A DNA stretch of 15,702 nucleotides from JAERML01 sp035687895 (GTDB lineage Bacteria; Bacteroidota; Ignavibacteria; UBA10030; UBA6906). How positions within the stretch are numbered: the first letter of the stretch is position 1; every line of letters starts with the position of its first letter. Position numbers and translations under genes: made by a program. Under the pieces are notes generated by a model that made no database searches, was not told the DNA's origin, and saw nothing but the letters and a program-made list of their open reading frames with translations. This document shows, one piece after another, positions 1 through 7,505 of the stretch. The stretch lies in contig DASRUE010000060.1 of NCBI GenBank assembly GCA_035687895.1, positions 1 to 15,702 on the forward strand, in the 5' to 3' direction.

Positions 1-1064
1 TACACTACCTCCACCCTGCTTTGATCACCAATCATAAACCGATGTACCCTCGGCTTGCCGCTTCCTTCCACCACTTCGACATCATTACCGAGGATACTTC
101 CTTCGAGACGGATCCCAACGTTCAGAACTTTGCAGTCCCGCAGGATAATGCTGTACTCCACTTCACTTTTCCTAATGACGGTATTGTTGCCGATGGCAGA
201 GAACGGACCGATGTAGGAATCCTCGATGACACAATTCTCGCCGATGATTGCCGGACCGCGCACCACACTATTGATGATCTTTGCCCCCTTCTCCACCACT
301 ACCTTTCCAGCCACAACCGAGTGCGCATCCACGCTCCCTTTGACTTCCGGTGTAATATTGTCAAGGATGAGCCGGTTTGCTTCCAGCAAGTCGCTCGGCT
401 TGCCGGTGTCTTTCCACCAGCCGGTGATCTCAGTATACCCGACTTTGTACCCTTTGTCAATCAAATACTGGTGCGCGTCGGAGATTTCGAGCTCCCCTCT
501 GCCGCTCGGTTTGATGGCCTTGACCGCCTCGAAGATAGTACTGTCGTACAGGTAAATACCAGAGACCGCGTAACTGCTCTTGGGGTTCTTCGGTTTTTCT
601 TCCACCGAAACGATCCGTCCGTTCTTGATCTCGGGGACGCCGAAGCGCTCGGGGTCTTTCACTTTCGCCAGCGTGAGGAAACAATTCGAGTCGCTCTTGA
701 GAAACTCATCAACGAAGCGCTTCACACCACCCACCACCATGTTATCACCCAGATAGAAGATGAACTTGTCCTTCCCCATGTACTGCTCGGCCAGCGCCAC
801 CACCTGCGCCAGTCCACCAGGCGTTAATTGCGGGATGTATGTGATCTTCGCACCCCAACGGGAACCATCGCCGATCGCCTTCGGCACTTCGTCGCTGTCT
901 GCATTGATCACGATGGCGATCTCTTTGATTCCCGCCAGCGTTGCAGCTTCAATGGCATAATGAAGGATCGGTTTGTTAGCGATGGGAATGAGGTGCTTGT
1001 TCTGCGTGTGGGTAATTGGGCGGAGTCGTGTGCCGCGGCCCCCGCTGGCAATGAGTGCTTTCAA
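1..1064 (-). CDS. rmlA: Glucose-1-phosphate thymidylyltransferase, long form (3' end cut by window edge)
   Basis: This enzyme joins glucose-1-phosphate and dTTP to make dTDP-glucose, the first step of dTDP-sugar (for example rhamnose) synthesis in the cytoplasm. Seen in the sequence: the nucleotide-binding signature GGRGTRLRP at residues 8-16, Lys23 in the NKHLIP segment, the metal-binding GDN at 106-108, the WWKDTGKP motif in the middle, and a C-terminal left-handed beta-helix of hexapeptide-like repeats (VVVEKGAKI, SVVRGPAII and similar). This layout fits the long RmlA family of about 355 residues. The last visible residues, MIGDQSRVEVV, match the usual family ending and the next codon starts with TA, so the stop is probably just outside the window. 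The start is TTG at 1064, chosen because AGGAG lies 5 bases upstream and the codon overlaps the stop of the DUF2520 gene. A UDP-glucose-type relative is possible from sequence alone. Confidence 0.88.
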   Translation of the reverse strand, partial: MKALIASGGRGTRLRPITHTQNKHLIPIANKPILHYAIEAATLAGIKEIAIVINADSDEVPKAIGDGSRWGAKITYIPQLTPGGLAQVVALAEQYMGKDKFIFYLGDNMVVGGVKRFVDEFLKSDSNCFLTLAKVKDPERFGVPEIKNGRIVSVEEKPKNPKSSYAVSGIYLYDSTIFEAVKAIKPSGRGELEISDAHQYLIDKGYKVGYTEITGWWKDTGKPSDLLEANRLILDNITPEVKGSVDAHSVVAGKVVVEKGAKIINSVVRGPAIIGENCVIEDSYIGPFSAIGNNTVIRKSEVEYSIILRDCKVLNVGIRLEGSILGNDVEVVEGSGKPRVHRFMIGDQSRVEVV

Positions 1065-1993
1065 TTTTTCTCCTGTAGTGTAGGGAGTAGACTCTGATAT
1101 GAGTGAATGAGATGGATCAGCGCGTCGGCCTGTCGGCTATCAATCGATCCCTTGGCAATGGCAAGCTTGACCGTTTCAAGGGACATGGTGGCAAAATAAG
1201 GGATCAGCGCCGGTACATGATCCCGGAGTGCTACAAGATGGTCACGGACCGTCTCCACACCACCCCGCGCGATTGGCCCACTGAGAGCTCGTGCAGGAGA
1301 GGTCATCTCGTTATTGTGAAGTGTCGCCATGATGATCGGTTTGAATACGCGGAAGAAGTCTCTTTCCGTTGTCCTCAATCGATCGAACATCAACTCCAAT
1401 GTCCAGAGCAGCGTTGTCACGTGGTTCGAGGCCACCACACAAGCAGCGTGATACAACGTCCGGAGTTCGGGAGGAATAACAATCACCTTCCCCTCAAGCC
1501 TTGAGGCAAAGGCCTTCGCCTTCCGCACTGCAACCGGCTCTCCGTCCACGCCGTAGTAGATTCCTCGTGCGCGTTCAACAATTGCACGTGGTTCAAAATT
1601 ACGCGGAAAGGTCTGGAGAGGGTGGAAAGAAAAAACGGTCGCCCCCTTCCTCCGGAGCGGCTCCAGCACATCCGACGTCAGCATACCGGATGCGTGGCAC
1701 ACGCTCAACCGCCGGAACGGCAGTCGTTCTACCTGTGAGAGCGCGGTTGCAACATCCTGAACGGCTGAGTGTGGCGTGGTGATGTAAACAATGTCAGTCT
1801 GAGAAGGGATGGCGGATAGCGAGTCCGACACGTTCTTGCACCGGAGAAATCTGCCCGCTTTGCGCGCGGAAACCTTGGAGCGGGAGACTACACAGGAGAT
1901 GGTGTTTCCATTCTCTACGAGGATCTTTCCAAGAACCGACCCGACCTTCCCGGCGCCGACGATGGCGATATTCCACTTCCGTTGACGGCTCAT
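1061..1993 (-). CDS. Rossmann-fold DUF2520 protein (putative NAD(P)-dependent oxidoreductase)
   Basis: This is a 310-residue protein of the Rossmann-like plus DUF2520 family, whose substrate is not established. Seen: a dinucleotide-binding GAGKVG at residues 13-18 after a hydrophobic strand (NIAIV). After it come an alternating beta/alpha domain with the segment ITTPHSAV, a conserved FHPLQTFP motif, and then a helical C-terminal domain starting near YHAACVVASNH and containing LSGPIARGG. These are hallmark motifs of the family, which resembles F420-dependent NADP oxidoreductases and ketopantoate-reductase-like dehydrogenases. It starts 15 bp after the MEMO stop. Its stop overlaps the TTG start of the thymidylyltransferase by 4 bases, implying translational coupling. 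The upstream GGGAG sits only one base from the ATG, so the ribosome site is poor and reinitiation from MEMO is likely. Confidence 0.85.
   Translation of the reverse strand: MSRQRKWNIAIVGAGKVGSVLGKILVENGNTISCVVSRSKVSARKAGRFLRCKNVSDSLSAIPSQTDIVYITTPHSAVQDVATALSQVERLPFRRLSVCHASGMLTSDVLEPLRRKGATVFSFHPLQTFPRNFEPRAIVERARGIYYGVDGEPVAVRKAKAFASRLEGKVIVIPPELRTLYHAACVVASNHVTTLLWTLELMFDRLRTTERDFFRVFKPIIMATLHNNEMTSPARALSGPIARGGVETVRDHLVALRDHVPALIPYFATMSLETVKLAIAKGSIDSRQADALIHLIHSYQSLLPTLQEKN
1070..1074 (-). promoter_or_regulatory. Shine-Dalgarno AGGAG for the thymidylyltransferase
   Basis: A perfect AGGAG followed by five A residues precedes a TTG codon. The site lies inside the last codons of the upstream DUF2520 gene. 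It decides the unusual TTG start, because no in-frame ATG lies nearby and the family N-terminus (x-K-A-L-I) begins exactly there. Confidence 0.75.
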
Positions 1994-2008
1994 GCTCCCG
2001 GTTTGATG

Positions 2009-2830
2009 TTATGCGTAAGCCGCGGCAGAGAGATACCCTACGACCGCGTTGCGTTCTCCAGTCACGTCTCCGGAGTTGCAGTGATGCAGAATCTCCATGT
2101 TTCGGACACCGCGTTGATGCAATGCCATCATCACGGCTACGGTCGGACCACCACCACAGGCTTCCGTCTTTTCCGTTTCCAGGTTGTTCATCAATCCTTC
2201 ATAATCAAAACGACGGACATCCTCTACCACCACCTTGTCCAGCCGGTCCGCGACTTCTGCTGTGTGGTAGTGTGAGAGGTCGGTGCTGGCCACAAGAAGA
2301 ATGTCCTCTCTCGTCACTCTTGCAAGAGCTTCTCCCAACGCAAAGCAGTTTTCTCTCCCTTGATCTCCAACCACAACCGGCAACAGCTTGAACTCTCCCA
2401 ACACATGCTGGAGAAACGGCAATTGCACTTCGATCGCATGCTCGGACCCATGGCCGGAAGGTGAGGCCTCCACTTTCGCACAATTCGCGAGGAGATCCTT
2501 CCGCAATTCTGTATCAATCAACACATTCCCCAATGGCGTTGAATACGAGTCACCGGGGTAGACTGACGTCCCTTTGAAGTACTCACGATGACTCGGAGAG
2601 ACAATCACCACCGCTCTGAAAGAAACATTGCGCAGAAGGGAATACGCATGCGCGGCGGTCAAGCCAGAAAACTGATATCCTGCATGAGGTGCGATGATTC
2701 CCAAAACTTTGCCGGTGAGTTCCCGTGGCTCCACGCGAGCAAACAGCTCCTCAAGCTGCCTGGTCAGTTCATCAGCACGGCCGGGATAGAAGAGGCCGCA
2801 CACCGCGCACGGACGGTGAAGGGTCTTCAT
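2009..2830 (-). CDS. amrB: MEMO-family protein (AmmeMemoRadiSam system protein B)
   Basis: This 273-residue protein belongs to the MEMO family, related to extradiol-type dioxygenases and class III ring-opening enzymes. Seen: APHAGY with His49, PSH with His81, EHAIEVQLPF at 130-139, STDLSHY with His187, and EACGGGP with Cys225. His49, His81, a later His and a Cys form the metal-binding site in human MEMO1, and all have counterparts here, so an active metal centre is likely. In bacteria the family occurs with an AMMECR1 protein and a radical SAM enzyme; the set is thought to modify or act on an unknown substrate. The ATG overlaps the stop of the AMMECR1 gene by 4 bases (ATGA), so the two proteins are probably made together. 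The radical SAM partner is not in this window. The enzymatic reaction is unknown. Confidence 0.93.
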   Translation of the reverse strand: MKTLHRPCAVCGLFYPGRADELTRQLEELFARVEPRELTGKVLGIIAPHAGYQFSGLTAAHAYSLLRNVSFRAVVIVSPSHREYFKGTSVYPGDSYSTPLGNVLIDTELRKDLLANCAKVEASPSGHGSEHAIEVQLPFLQHVLGEFKLLPVVVGDQGRENCFALGEALARVTREDILLVASTDLSHYHTAEVADRLDKVVVEDVRRFDYEGLMNNLETEKTEACGGGPTVAVMMALHQRGVRNMEILHHCNSGDVTGERNAVVGYLSAAAYA

Positions 2831-3396
2831 GAAGCACTCTCCCCTTCCACAATCTCCGCTTCATTCACGATCTCAGCACTAAACACAAAGATCCGAGCAT
2901 CCGGCTCACGCCATGCCGAAGGATACAGCCCGGACTTCTTCGCCACCGCATCGAGAAACGCCTCGCGATCCCATCCGTATTCGGTCGCTACCTGAGGAAG
3001 CAGGAGCCCTCTGTTCATTCCCACTTCGAGCAGAAGCCCGTGAGTTCCAACCTCTATCTCCTCAATGGCGGTGATGTGCCGAAGAGGTGAGAGGATTGAG
3101 ATTTCGACGATTGCGTGTTCGAATTCTGGAAGGGTTACCGGGAGAAACCGGGGATCTTCACACGCCGCCTTGCGGGCAACATCCGCCACCACCTCGGTTA
3201 GAGGGCGAGGCGATTCTACGTAACCGATGCACCCGCGAAGCTCGCGGCCCAATCTGATGGTAACAAATGCGCCCCGCGGACGCGATAACTCCTCGTTAAT
3301 CGTACCCGGCTCGGCGTTTGGTCTATTCTGGATGGCGCTGAGAATAGCCTCTCGTGCAATCCCCAACAACTCTCGCTTTGCATCAAGTGTCAACAT
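2827..3396 (-). CDS. amrA: AMMECR1-domain protein (AmmeMemoRadiSam system protein A)
   Basis: This is a 189-residue protein of the AMMECR1 family, named after the human gene deleted in the Alport/AMME syndrome. Seen: the family signature LRGCIGY at residues 53-59, followed by AACEDPRFLPVTLPE and an EISILSP strand, and a C-terminal half with LLLPQVATEYGWD. Length is normal for the stand-alone bacterial form. The molecular function is not established; the invariant Cys56 lies in a conserved cleft in family structures. It is the first gene of the leftward operon and overlaps the MEMO gene by ATGA. A weak AGGG about 12 bases before the ATG is the only ribosome-site candidate. The divergent 168-bp gap upstream should hold its promoter. 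Confidence 0.93.
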   Translation of the reverse strand: MLTLDAKRELLGIAREAILSAIQNRPNAEPGTINEELSRPRGAFVTIRLGRELRGCIGYVESPRPLTEVVADVARKAACEDPRFLPVTLPEFEHAIVEISILSPLRHITAIEEIEVGTHGLLLEVGMNRGLLLPQVATEYGWDREAFLDAVAKKSGLYPSAWREPDARIFVFSAEIVNEAEIVEGESAS

Positions 3397-3564
3397 GGTC
3401 GAGAGTCCCTATCGTAACTGGAGCAACGTAACCAATTCGCGAGAGAGATTCAAGATAGTGTTTCACATCGGCGGCGACGTTTCTTGCTTCTCTAACCATG
3501 CTTGACTACATTGCGATAGGATTCTTCTCTTCGGTATCCTCACTTACAACACCTGAAGCGATTC
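3397..3564. promoter_or_regulatory. Divergent intergenic region between the AMMECR1 and GlmM-like genes
   Basis: These 168 bp separate genes transcribed outward on both strands, so both promoters should lie here. I see a TTGACT at 3502-3507 on the plus strand but no good -10 at the usual distance. TTGCGA (3511-3516) with TATCCT (3535-3540) at an 18-base spacing is an alternative, but weak, pair. Toward AMMECR1 the best pair is TTGAAT with TACGTT at 17 bases. No convincing operator repeat or riboswitch is visible. The assignment rests on gene orientation, not on a strong motif. Confidence 0.4.
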
Positions 3565-4950
3565 ATGTCACTTATGCTCAGTATCTCCGGCATTCGCGGT
3601 GTGGTGGGCGAAAGCCTGACCCCTGAGGTCGCCGTCAAGTATGCTGGTGCATTTGGAGAATATTGCAAACGTCTACAGCCTCAGAACCCAACCATTGTCC
3701 TGGGACGTGACGGCAGGATAACCGGAAAGTCACTCACCCATATTATCTCTTCAACGCTGTTGGCCACAGGTGTGAATGTCCGGGCGATCGGTATTTGTCC
3801 AACACCAACGGTACAATTGGCCGTCGAGCATAGCGACGCGATCGGTGGAATCTCGGTCACTGCGAGCCACAACCCGATGGAGTGGAACGGCATGAAGTTC
3901 ATCGCCGGCACCGGGATGTTTCTTGATGGTGACGAAAATCGCTCAATGTGGGCGATTGCCGAAGCGAACGAGGTCCGATACGTCCCGTGGAAGTCGCCGG
4001 GGAAGCACACCGCCGATGATATTTGGATACGAAAGCACATCGATGCCCTCCTTGCCCTCTCCTACATCGCCCGGGAAAAAATCCAACAGAGGAAACTCAA
4101 AGTGGTACTCGATTGTGTTAACGCTGCCGGTGGCGTCATCGTACCCGCGCTGCTTCGTGAGCTCGGGTGCGAAGTAATAGAGATGAACTGTGACGTCAGC
4201 GGCATTTTTTCTCATACACCGGAGCCGGTCCCGGAGAACCTCACTGACCTCGCTGCTCGCGTGAAGTCCGAAAAGGCAGACATCGGCATAGCGGTAGACC
4301 CCGACGTGGACCGGCTTGTTCTGATCACCGAAAAAGGAGAGCCGTACGGCGAAGAATACACAATCGCTTCGGCGGTGGCTTTTGTTCTTGGCCGGGAGGC
4401 AGAACTCGGCCACACGCATACCAAATCAGTTGTGGTGAACCTCTCTACAACGAGGGCAGTGGATGATATCGCGGCTCGATATGGCGCCAAAGTATATCGT
4501 ACTCCGGTTGGCGAAATCAATGTCGCCAAAAAGATGAAAACCATTGGCGCCATCATTGGCGGCGAAGGAAGCGGTGGCGTGATACTCCCAGCCGTTCACC
4601 TTGGCCGGGATGCAATTGTCGGGATTGGACTCATCCTGCAACTTCTCAGTGAATTCGACGGTACGCTTTCTGATCTCAAAGCTTCCCTTCCCCAGTACTC
4701 TATTGCGAAAGGAAAAATCAACCTTGGAACAATCTCTCCTGGCAATGTCCTTGCCGCGATAAAGGAGAAGTATCGCAACAACGGCAGGATCACCACAGAG
4801 GATGGTTTGAGGATCGATTTCCCCGACTACTGGGTACATTTGCGGAAGTCTAATACGGAACCGATCGTGAGAGTAATTGCCGAGGCGAAGACGATGGAAC
4901 AGGCGAGCAATGTGGTGGAGAAATTCTCAAAGGAGATACGGATACACTGA
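3565..4950 (+). CDS. glmM: Phosphohexomutase, phosphoglucosamine mutase-like
   Basis: This 461-residue enzyme of the alpha-D-phosphohexomutase superfamily moves phosphate between C6 and C1 of a hexose or hexosamine phosphate. Seen: SGIRG at residues 8-12, the phosphoserine loop TASHNP with Ser101, the Mg-binding loop DPDVDR at 245-250, the sugar-specificity loop GEGSGG at 333-338, and the C-terminal phosphate-binding RKSNTEP at 427-433. All catalytic parts are intact and the length is normal. Classical GlmM has GEQSGH and PMM/PGM has GEMSGH. The GEGxGG form occurs in FCB-group and archaeal-like members that are usually named GlmM, so glucosamine-phosphate activity (for peptidoglycan and LPS) is likely but not certain. 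It is the first gene of the rightward block. An internal Met4 could also serve as start; neither has a clear Shine-Dalgarno. Confidence 0.85.
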   Translation: MSLMLSISGIRGVVGESLTPEVAVKYAGAFGEYCKRLQPQNPTIVLGRDGRITGKSLTHIISSTLLATGVNVRAIGICPTPTVQLAVEHSDAIGGISVTASHNPMEWNGMKFIAGTGMFLDGDENRSMWAIAEANEVRYVPWKSPGKHTADDIWIRKHIDALLALSYIAREKIQQRKLKVVLDCVNAAGGVIVPALLRELGCEVIEMNCDVSGIFSHTPEPVPENLTDLAARVKSEKADIGIAVDPDVDRLVLITEKGEPYGEEYTIASAVAFVLGREAELGHTHTKSVVVNLSTTRAVDDIAARYGAKVYRTPVGEINVAKKMKTIGAIIGGEGSGGVILPAVHLGRDAIVGIGLILQLLSEFDGTLSDLKASLPQYSIAKGKINLGTISPGNVLAAIKEKYRNNGRITTEDGLRIDFPDYWVHLRKSNTEPIVRVIAEAKTMEQASNVVEKFSKEIRIH

Positions 4951-4975
4951 CAGAAATTCAAACCTCACTCACCTC

Positions 4976-5344
4976 ATGAAACACTCTCCAACATACATCA
5001 AGCTGGTCGACGATGCCAAGCGGCGAATTCCGGAGATTTCCGTTGAGGAGACCCGCGCCCGCCTTGCAAGGGAGAAGGGAATTGCGTTCGTCGATGTCCG
5101 TGAGGACAATGAATGGCAAGCCGGTCACGCCGCCGGGGCAATCCACATCGGCAAAGGGATCATCGAACGGGACATCGAGAAGCATGTTCATGATAAGAAC
5201 GCGACCCTGATCTTGTATTGTGGCGGCGGATATCGCTCTGCCCTGGCCGCCGATGCACTCCGCTTGATGGGATATACCAAGGTGTACTCAATGGCCGGTG
5301 GCTGGCGCTCGTGGAATGACGCGGGGGGCGAGATAGAATCATGA
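4976..5344 (+). CDS. Rhodanese-like domain protein (single domain)
   Basis: This 122-residue cytoplasmic protein consists of one rhodanese domain. Seen: the entry motif VDVRE at residues 39-43, GHAAGAIHIGKG in the middle, and the active-site loop C-G-G-G-Y-R-S beginning at Cys82, followed by AADALRLMGYTKVYSMAGGW. The CxxGxRS loop and intact Cys fit a sulfurtransferase that carries a persulfide, not an inactive relative. The physiological acceptor is unknown. I place the start at the ATG at 4976; longer upstream reading overlaps the end of the mutase gene and does not look like protein. There are 25 bp to the mutase and 55 bp to the microcompartment gene, consistent with a shared transcript. 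No signal peptide is seen. Confidence 0.9.
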   Translation: MKHSPTYIKLVDDAKRRIPEISVEETRARLAREKGIAFVDVREDNEWQAGHAAGAIHIGKGIIERDIEKHVHDKNATLILYCGGGYRSALAADALRLMGYTKVYSMAGGWRSWNDAGGEIES

Positions 5345-5399
5345 GACCCGTTAACCGAAGCTAACATCCTTCCAAAACTGAACTGAAAGACCACCGCTC

Positions 5400-5672
5400 A
5401 TGATCCTCTGCAAAGTCACAGGTACCATCGTCGCGACACAGAAGAAAGAAAGCCTCATTGGCCAGAAGATCCTGATGGTTCAACCGATCACATTGGACGG
5501 CGAACCTCTCGGAAGGGATCTCCTTGCGCTTGACACCGTCGATGCGGGGATTGGTGACACCGTACTCGTTGTGCAGGAAGGACAGGCTGCTGCCCAGCTT
5601 CTCAAACGGACGGACGTCCCGGTCCACAGCATGATCGTCGCAGTCGTCGATGGACTGGAAATCGTAGAGTAA
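5400..5672 (+). CDS. EutN/CcmL-family microcompartment vertex protein
   Basis: This 90-residue protein belongs to the EutN/CcmL (BMC vertex) family, whose members form pentamers that cap the corners of bacterial microcompartments. Seen: the N-terminal strand CKVTGTIVAT, the LIGQKILMVQP segment, the signature LDTVDAGIGDTVLVVQEG (normally VGAGxGE), and the closing VPVHSMIVAVVDGLEIV. These are the conserved strands and pentamer-interface loops, and the length is typical, so the fold looks intact. It is unusual that no BMC-domain hexamer gene or encapsulated enzyme gene lies in this window. It sits between a rhodanese and dprA, 55 bp and 23 bp away. It may serve a microcompartment encoded elsewhere or have a different role. 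No Shine-Dalgarno is obvious. Confidence 0.88.
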   Translation: MILCKVTGTIVATQKKESLIGQKILMVQPITLDGEPLGRDLLALDTVDAGIGDTVLVVQEGQAAAQLLKRTDVPVHSMIVAVVDGLEIVE

Positions 5673-5695
5673 CGAGCAGCGATGGAAATCCGGCG

Positions 5696-6820
5696 ATGAC
5701 AATAGATGTTCGAGACCTCCTTACACTCTCCACTATTTCCGGTATCGGACCAGGCCGGCTGCGGGCACTGGTGTCACACTTCAAGGACACGCGAGCGATC
5801 GCACGCGCGAACGCCAAAGACCTGACGGCTGTCGACGGAATTGATCGGAAGATCGCCCTCACCATTGTCAATTTCTACCGAGATTCGGGTGAGGCACTGG
5901 CAAAACGCTACGTGGACCAACAACTCGCACGTCTTAACAAAGTTGATGCCCGCGTCGTAACATTCTGGGATCGCGAGTACCCATCCCATCTCAAGAAGAT
6001 TTATGACCCGCCCCCGTTCCTCTTTGTGCGAGGTGAATTCGACGAACGCGATAGCGCTTCGATTGCCATCGTGGGGACACGCAACCCTTCCCCCTACGGC
6101 GTACACACAGCCGAACAATTCGCCACCGAGCTTGCCCGTCTCGGGCTGACGATTGTCAGCGGACTCGCCCGCGGCATTGACACGATTGCACATCGCGCAA
6201 CAGTCAAGGCTGCAGGACGGACGATCGCAGTGATCGGCTCAGGAGTCGATGTCATCTATCCGCCTGAGAACAAGCCCCTTGCGGAACGGATCTTTGATCA
6301 GGGTGCCGTCGTTTCCGAATTCGTCATGGGTGCAAAGCCGGATGCGGGCAACTTCCCCCGACGAAATCGGATCATCAGTGGCATGACACTCGGGACCCTC
6401 ATCATCGAAACCGGTGTCGATGGCGGCGCGATGATCACCGCTTCAACCGCGCTAGACCAGAGCCGGGAGGTATTTGCAATCCCAAGCGCGGTGAGCGCCA
6501 AGCGCAAGAGCGGAACGAACTTCCTCATTAAGGATGGGAGGGCGCTCCTCACTGAAACGATCGAGGATATCCTCACCGAGCTAGCGCCCCGCCTGAAAGG
6601 CGTACTCAAAGACCGTGGCACTGTTCCGCCGGAGGCACCACCGGACCTGACGCTGTTTGAAAAACAAATCTACGACGCGCTTCAGGATGAACCGGTGCAG
6701 ATCGATGTCCTTGCCGAACGTGCACACATGTCCACTTCCGATGCACTGGTCCATCTTCTCTCTCTCGAGTTTAAGGGAGCGGTCCGGCAGATGCCTGGCA
6801 AGATGTTTCTGAGACGATGA
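5696..6820 (+). CDS. dprA: DNA-processing protein DprA/Smf
   Basis: DprA binds incoming single-stranded DNA and loads RecA during natural transformation. Seen in the 374 residues: an N-terminal helix-hairpin-helix region (LSTISGIGPGRLRAL, about residues 9-60) and the DprA Rossmann domain (about 115-300). The Rossmann domain carries VGTRNPSPYG, SGLARGIDTIAH, IGSGVDVIYPPEN, FPRRNRIISG, GGAMITAS and SGTNFLI. A C-terminal winged-helix segment (about 312-374) follows. All conserved blocks are present and the length is usual. The start MTIDVRDLL is the only one that keeps the whole helix-hairpin-helix domain; it lacks a clear ribosome site. Because DprA is widespread, including in bacteria not known to be competent, it does not by itself prove transformability. 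No other competence gene is visible here. Confidence 0.96.
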   Translation: MTIDVRDLLTLSTISGIGPGRLRALVSHFKDTRAIARANAKDLTAVDGIDRKIALTIVNFYRDSGEALAKRYVDQQLARLNKVDARVVTFWDREYPSHLKKIYDPPPFLFVRGEFDERDSASIAIVGTRNPSPYGVHTAEQFATELARLGLTIVSGLARGIDTIAHRATVKAAGRTIAVIGSGVDVIYPPENKPLAERIFDQGAVVSEFVMGAKPDAGNFPRRNRIISGMTLGTLIIETGVDGGAMITASTALDQSREVFAIPSAVSAKRKSGTNFLIKDGRALLTETIEDILTELAPRLKGVLKDRGTVPPEAPPDLTLFEKQIYDALQDEPVQIDVLAERAHMSTSDALVHLLSLEFKGAVRQMPGKMFLRR

Positions 6821-6903
6821 GTATCGCGCAGACATTGATTCTCCTTTCCTCTTTGCGGGAAAAGTCGTACTTTACATTCAGTCTAACGTGACCGGGAGCC
6901 CGG

Positions 6904-7470
6904 ATGTTCATTATCGGTGAAGCGGTCATTGATGACGCTGTGGGCCATGCCTCCTTCTGCTGCGATCTCGGAACGTGCAAGGGCGCCTGTTGTGCCATCG
7001 CAGGAGGCCGCGGAGCACCTTTGGAAGACGACGAAGTACTCGAAATCGAGAAAGCCTACCCCATTGTCAAAGCGTATCTCAGCCAGAACAGCCTCCAGAC
7101 GATCGAGTCCGCCGGCGCTTACGAGGGAGTACCCGGAGATTTCGCCACGACGTGCATTGATGACAGGGAGTGCGTGTTTGTTTTCCATGAGGAAGGAATA
7201 GCGCGATGCAGTTTCGAGCGGGCCTATATGGAAGGAAAGATCGACTGGCGCAAGCCTCTCTCCTGTCACCTCTTTCCCATTCGGATCCGAAAGTTCGGCC
7301 AGGATTTCCTTCGGTATGAGGAGATTGATGAATGCGCATCAGGTCGGACCCGGGGAAGGACACTGGAAGTGAAGCTATCCGACTTTCTTCGTGAGCCCCT
7401 CGTTCGAAAGTACGGGGAAGAATGGTATGAACAGTTCATCGCCTCTTGTCGCACAAAGAGTGAAAAGTAG
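6904..7470 (+). CDS. DUF3109 family cysteine-rich protein
   Basis: This 188-residue protein matches the DUF3109 family, common in Bacteroidota and relatives, related in style to YkgJ-type zinc or iron-sulfur cluster proteins. Function is unknown. Seen: eleven cysteines, at 19, 20, 25, 29, 30, 84, 90, 102, 121, 144 and 182. The conserved blocks include CCDLGTCKGACC, CSFERAYMEGKIDWRKP and SCHLFPIRI. The clustered cysteines imply metal binding (inference). No signal peptide or membrane segment is seen, so it is probably cytoplasmic. The ATG at 6904 follows GGGAG by 5 bases, one of the better ribosome sites in this block, but that site is inside a short palindrome (6892-6903). It lies 83 bp after dprA and 35 bp before rpoN. 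Confidence 0.88.
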   Translation: MFIIGEAVIDDAVGHASFCCDLGTCKGACCAIAGGRGAPLEDDEVLEIEKAYPIVKAYLSQNSLQTIESAGAYEGVPGDFATTCIDDRECVFVFHEEGIARCSFERAYMEGKIDWRKPLSCHLFPIRIRKFGQDFLRYEEIDECASGRTRGRTLEVKLSDFLREPLVRKYGEEWYEQFIASCRTKSEK

Positions 7471-7505
7471 AATCGCCCATTGAGAATGCTGTTGCGATCT
7501 AAGTT

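Noticed and set aside
21..827. Long open frame on the plus strand opposite the thymidylyltransferase (268 codons)
   Set aside because: The minus-strand frame encodes a clear full-length RmlA with catalytic motifs. The plus-strand product is His- and Arg-rich with no motif, typical of an antisense shadow.
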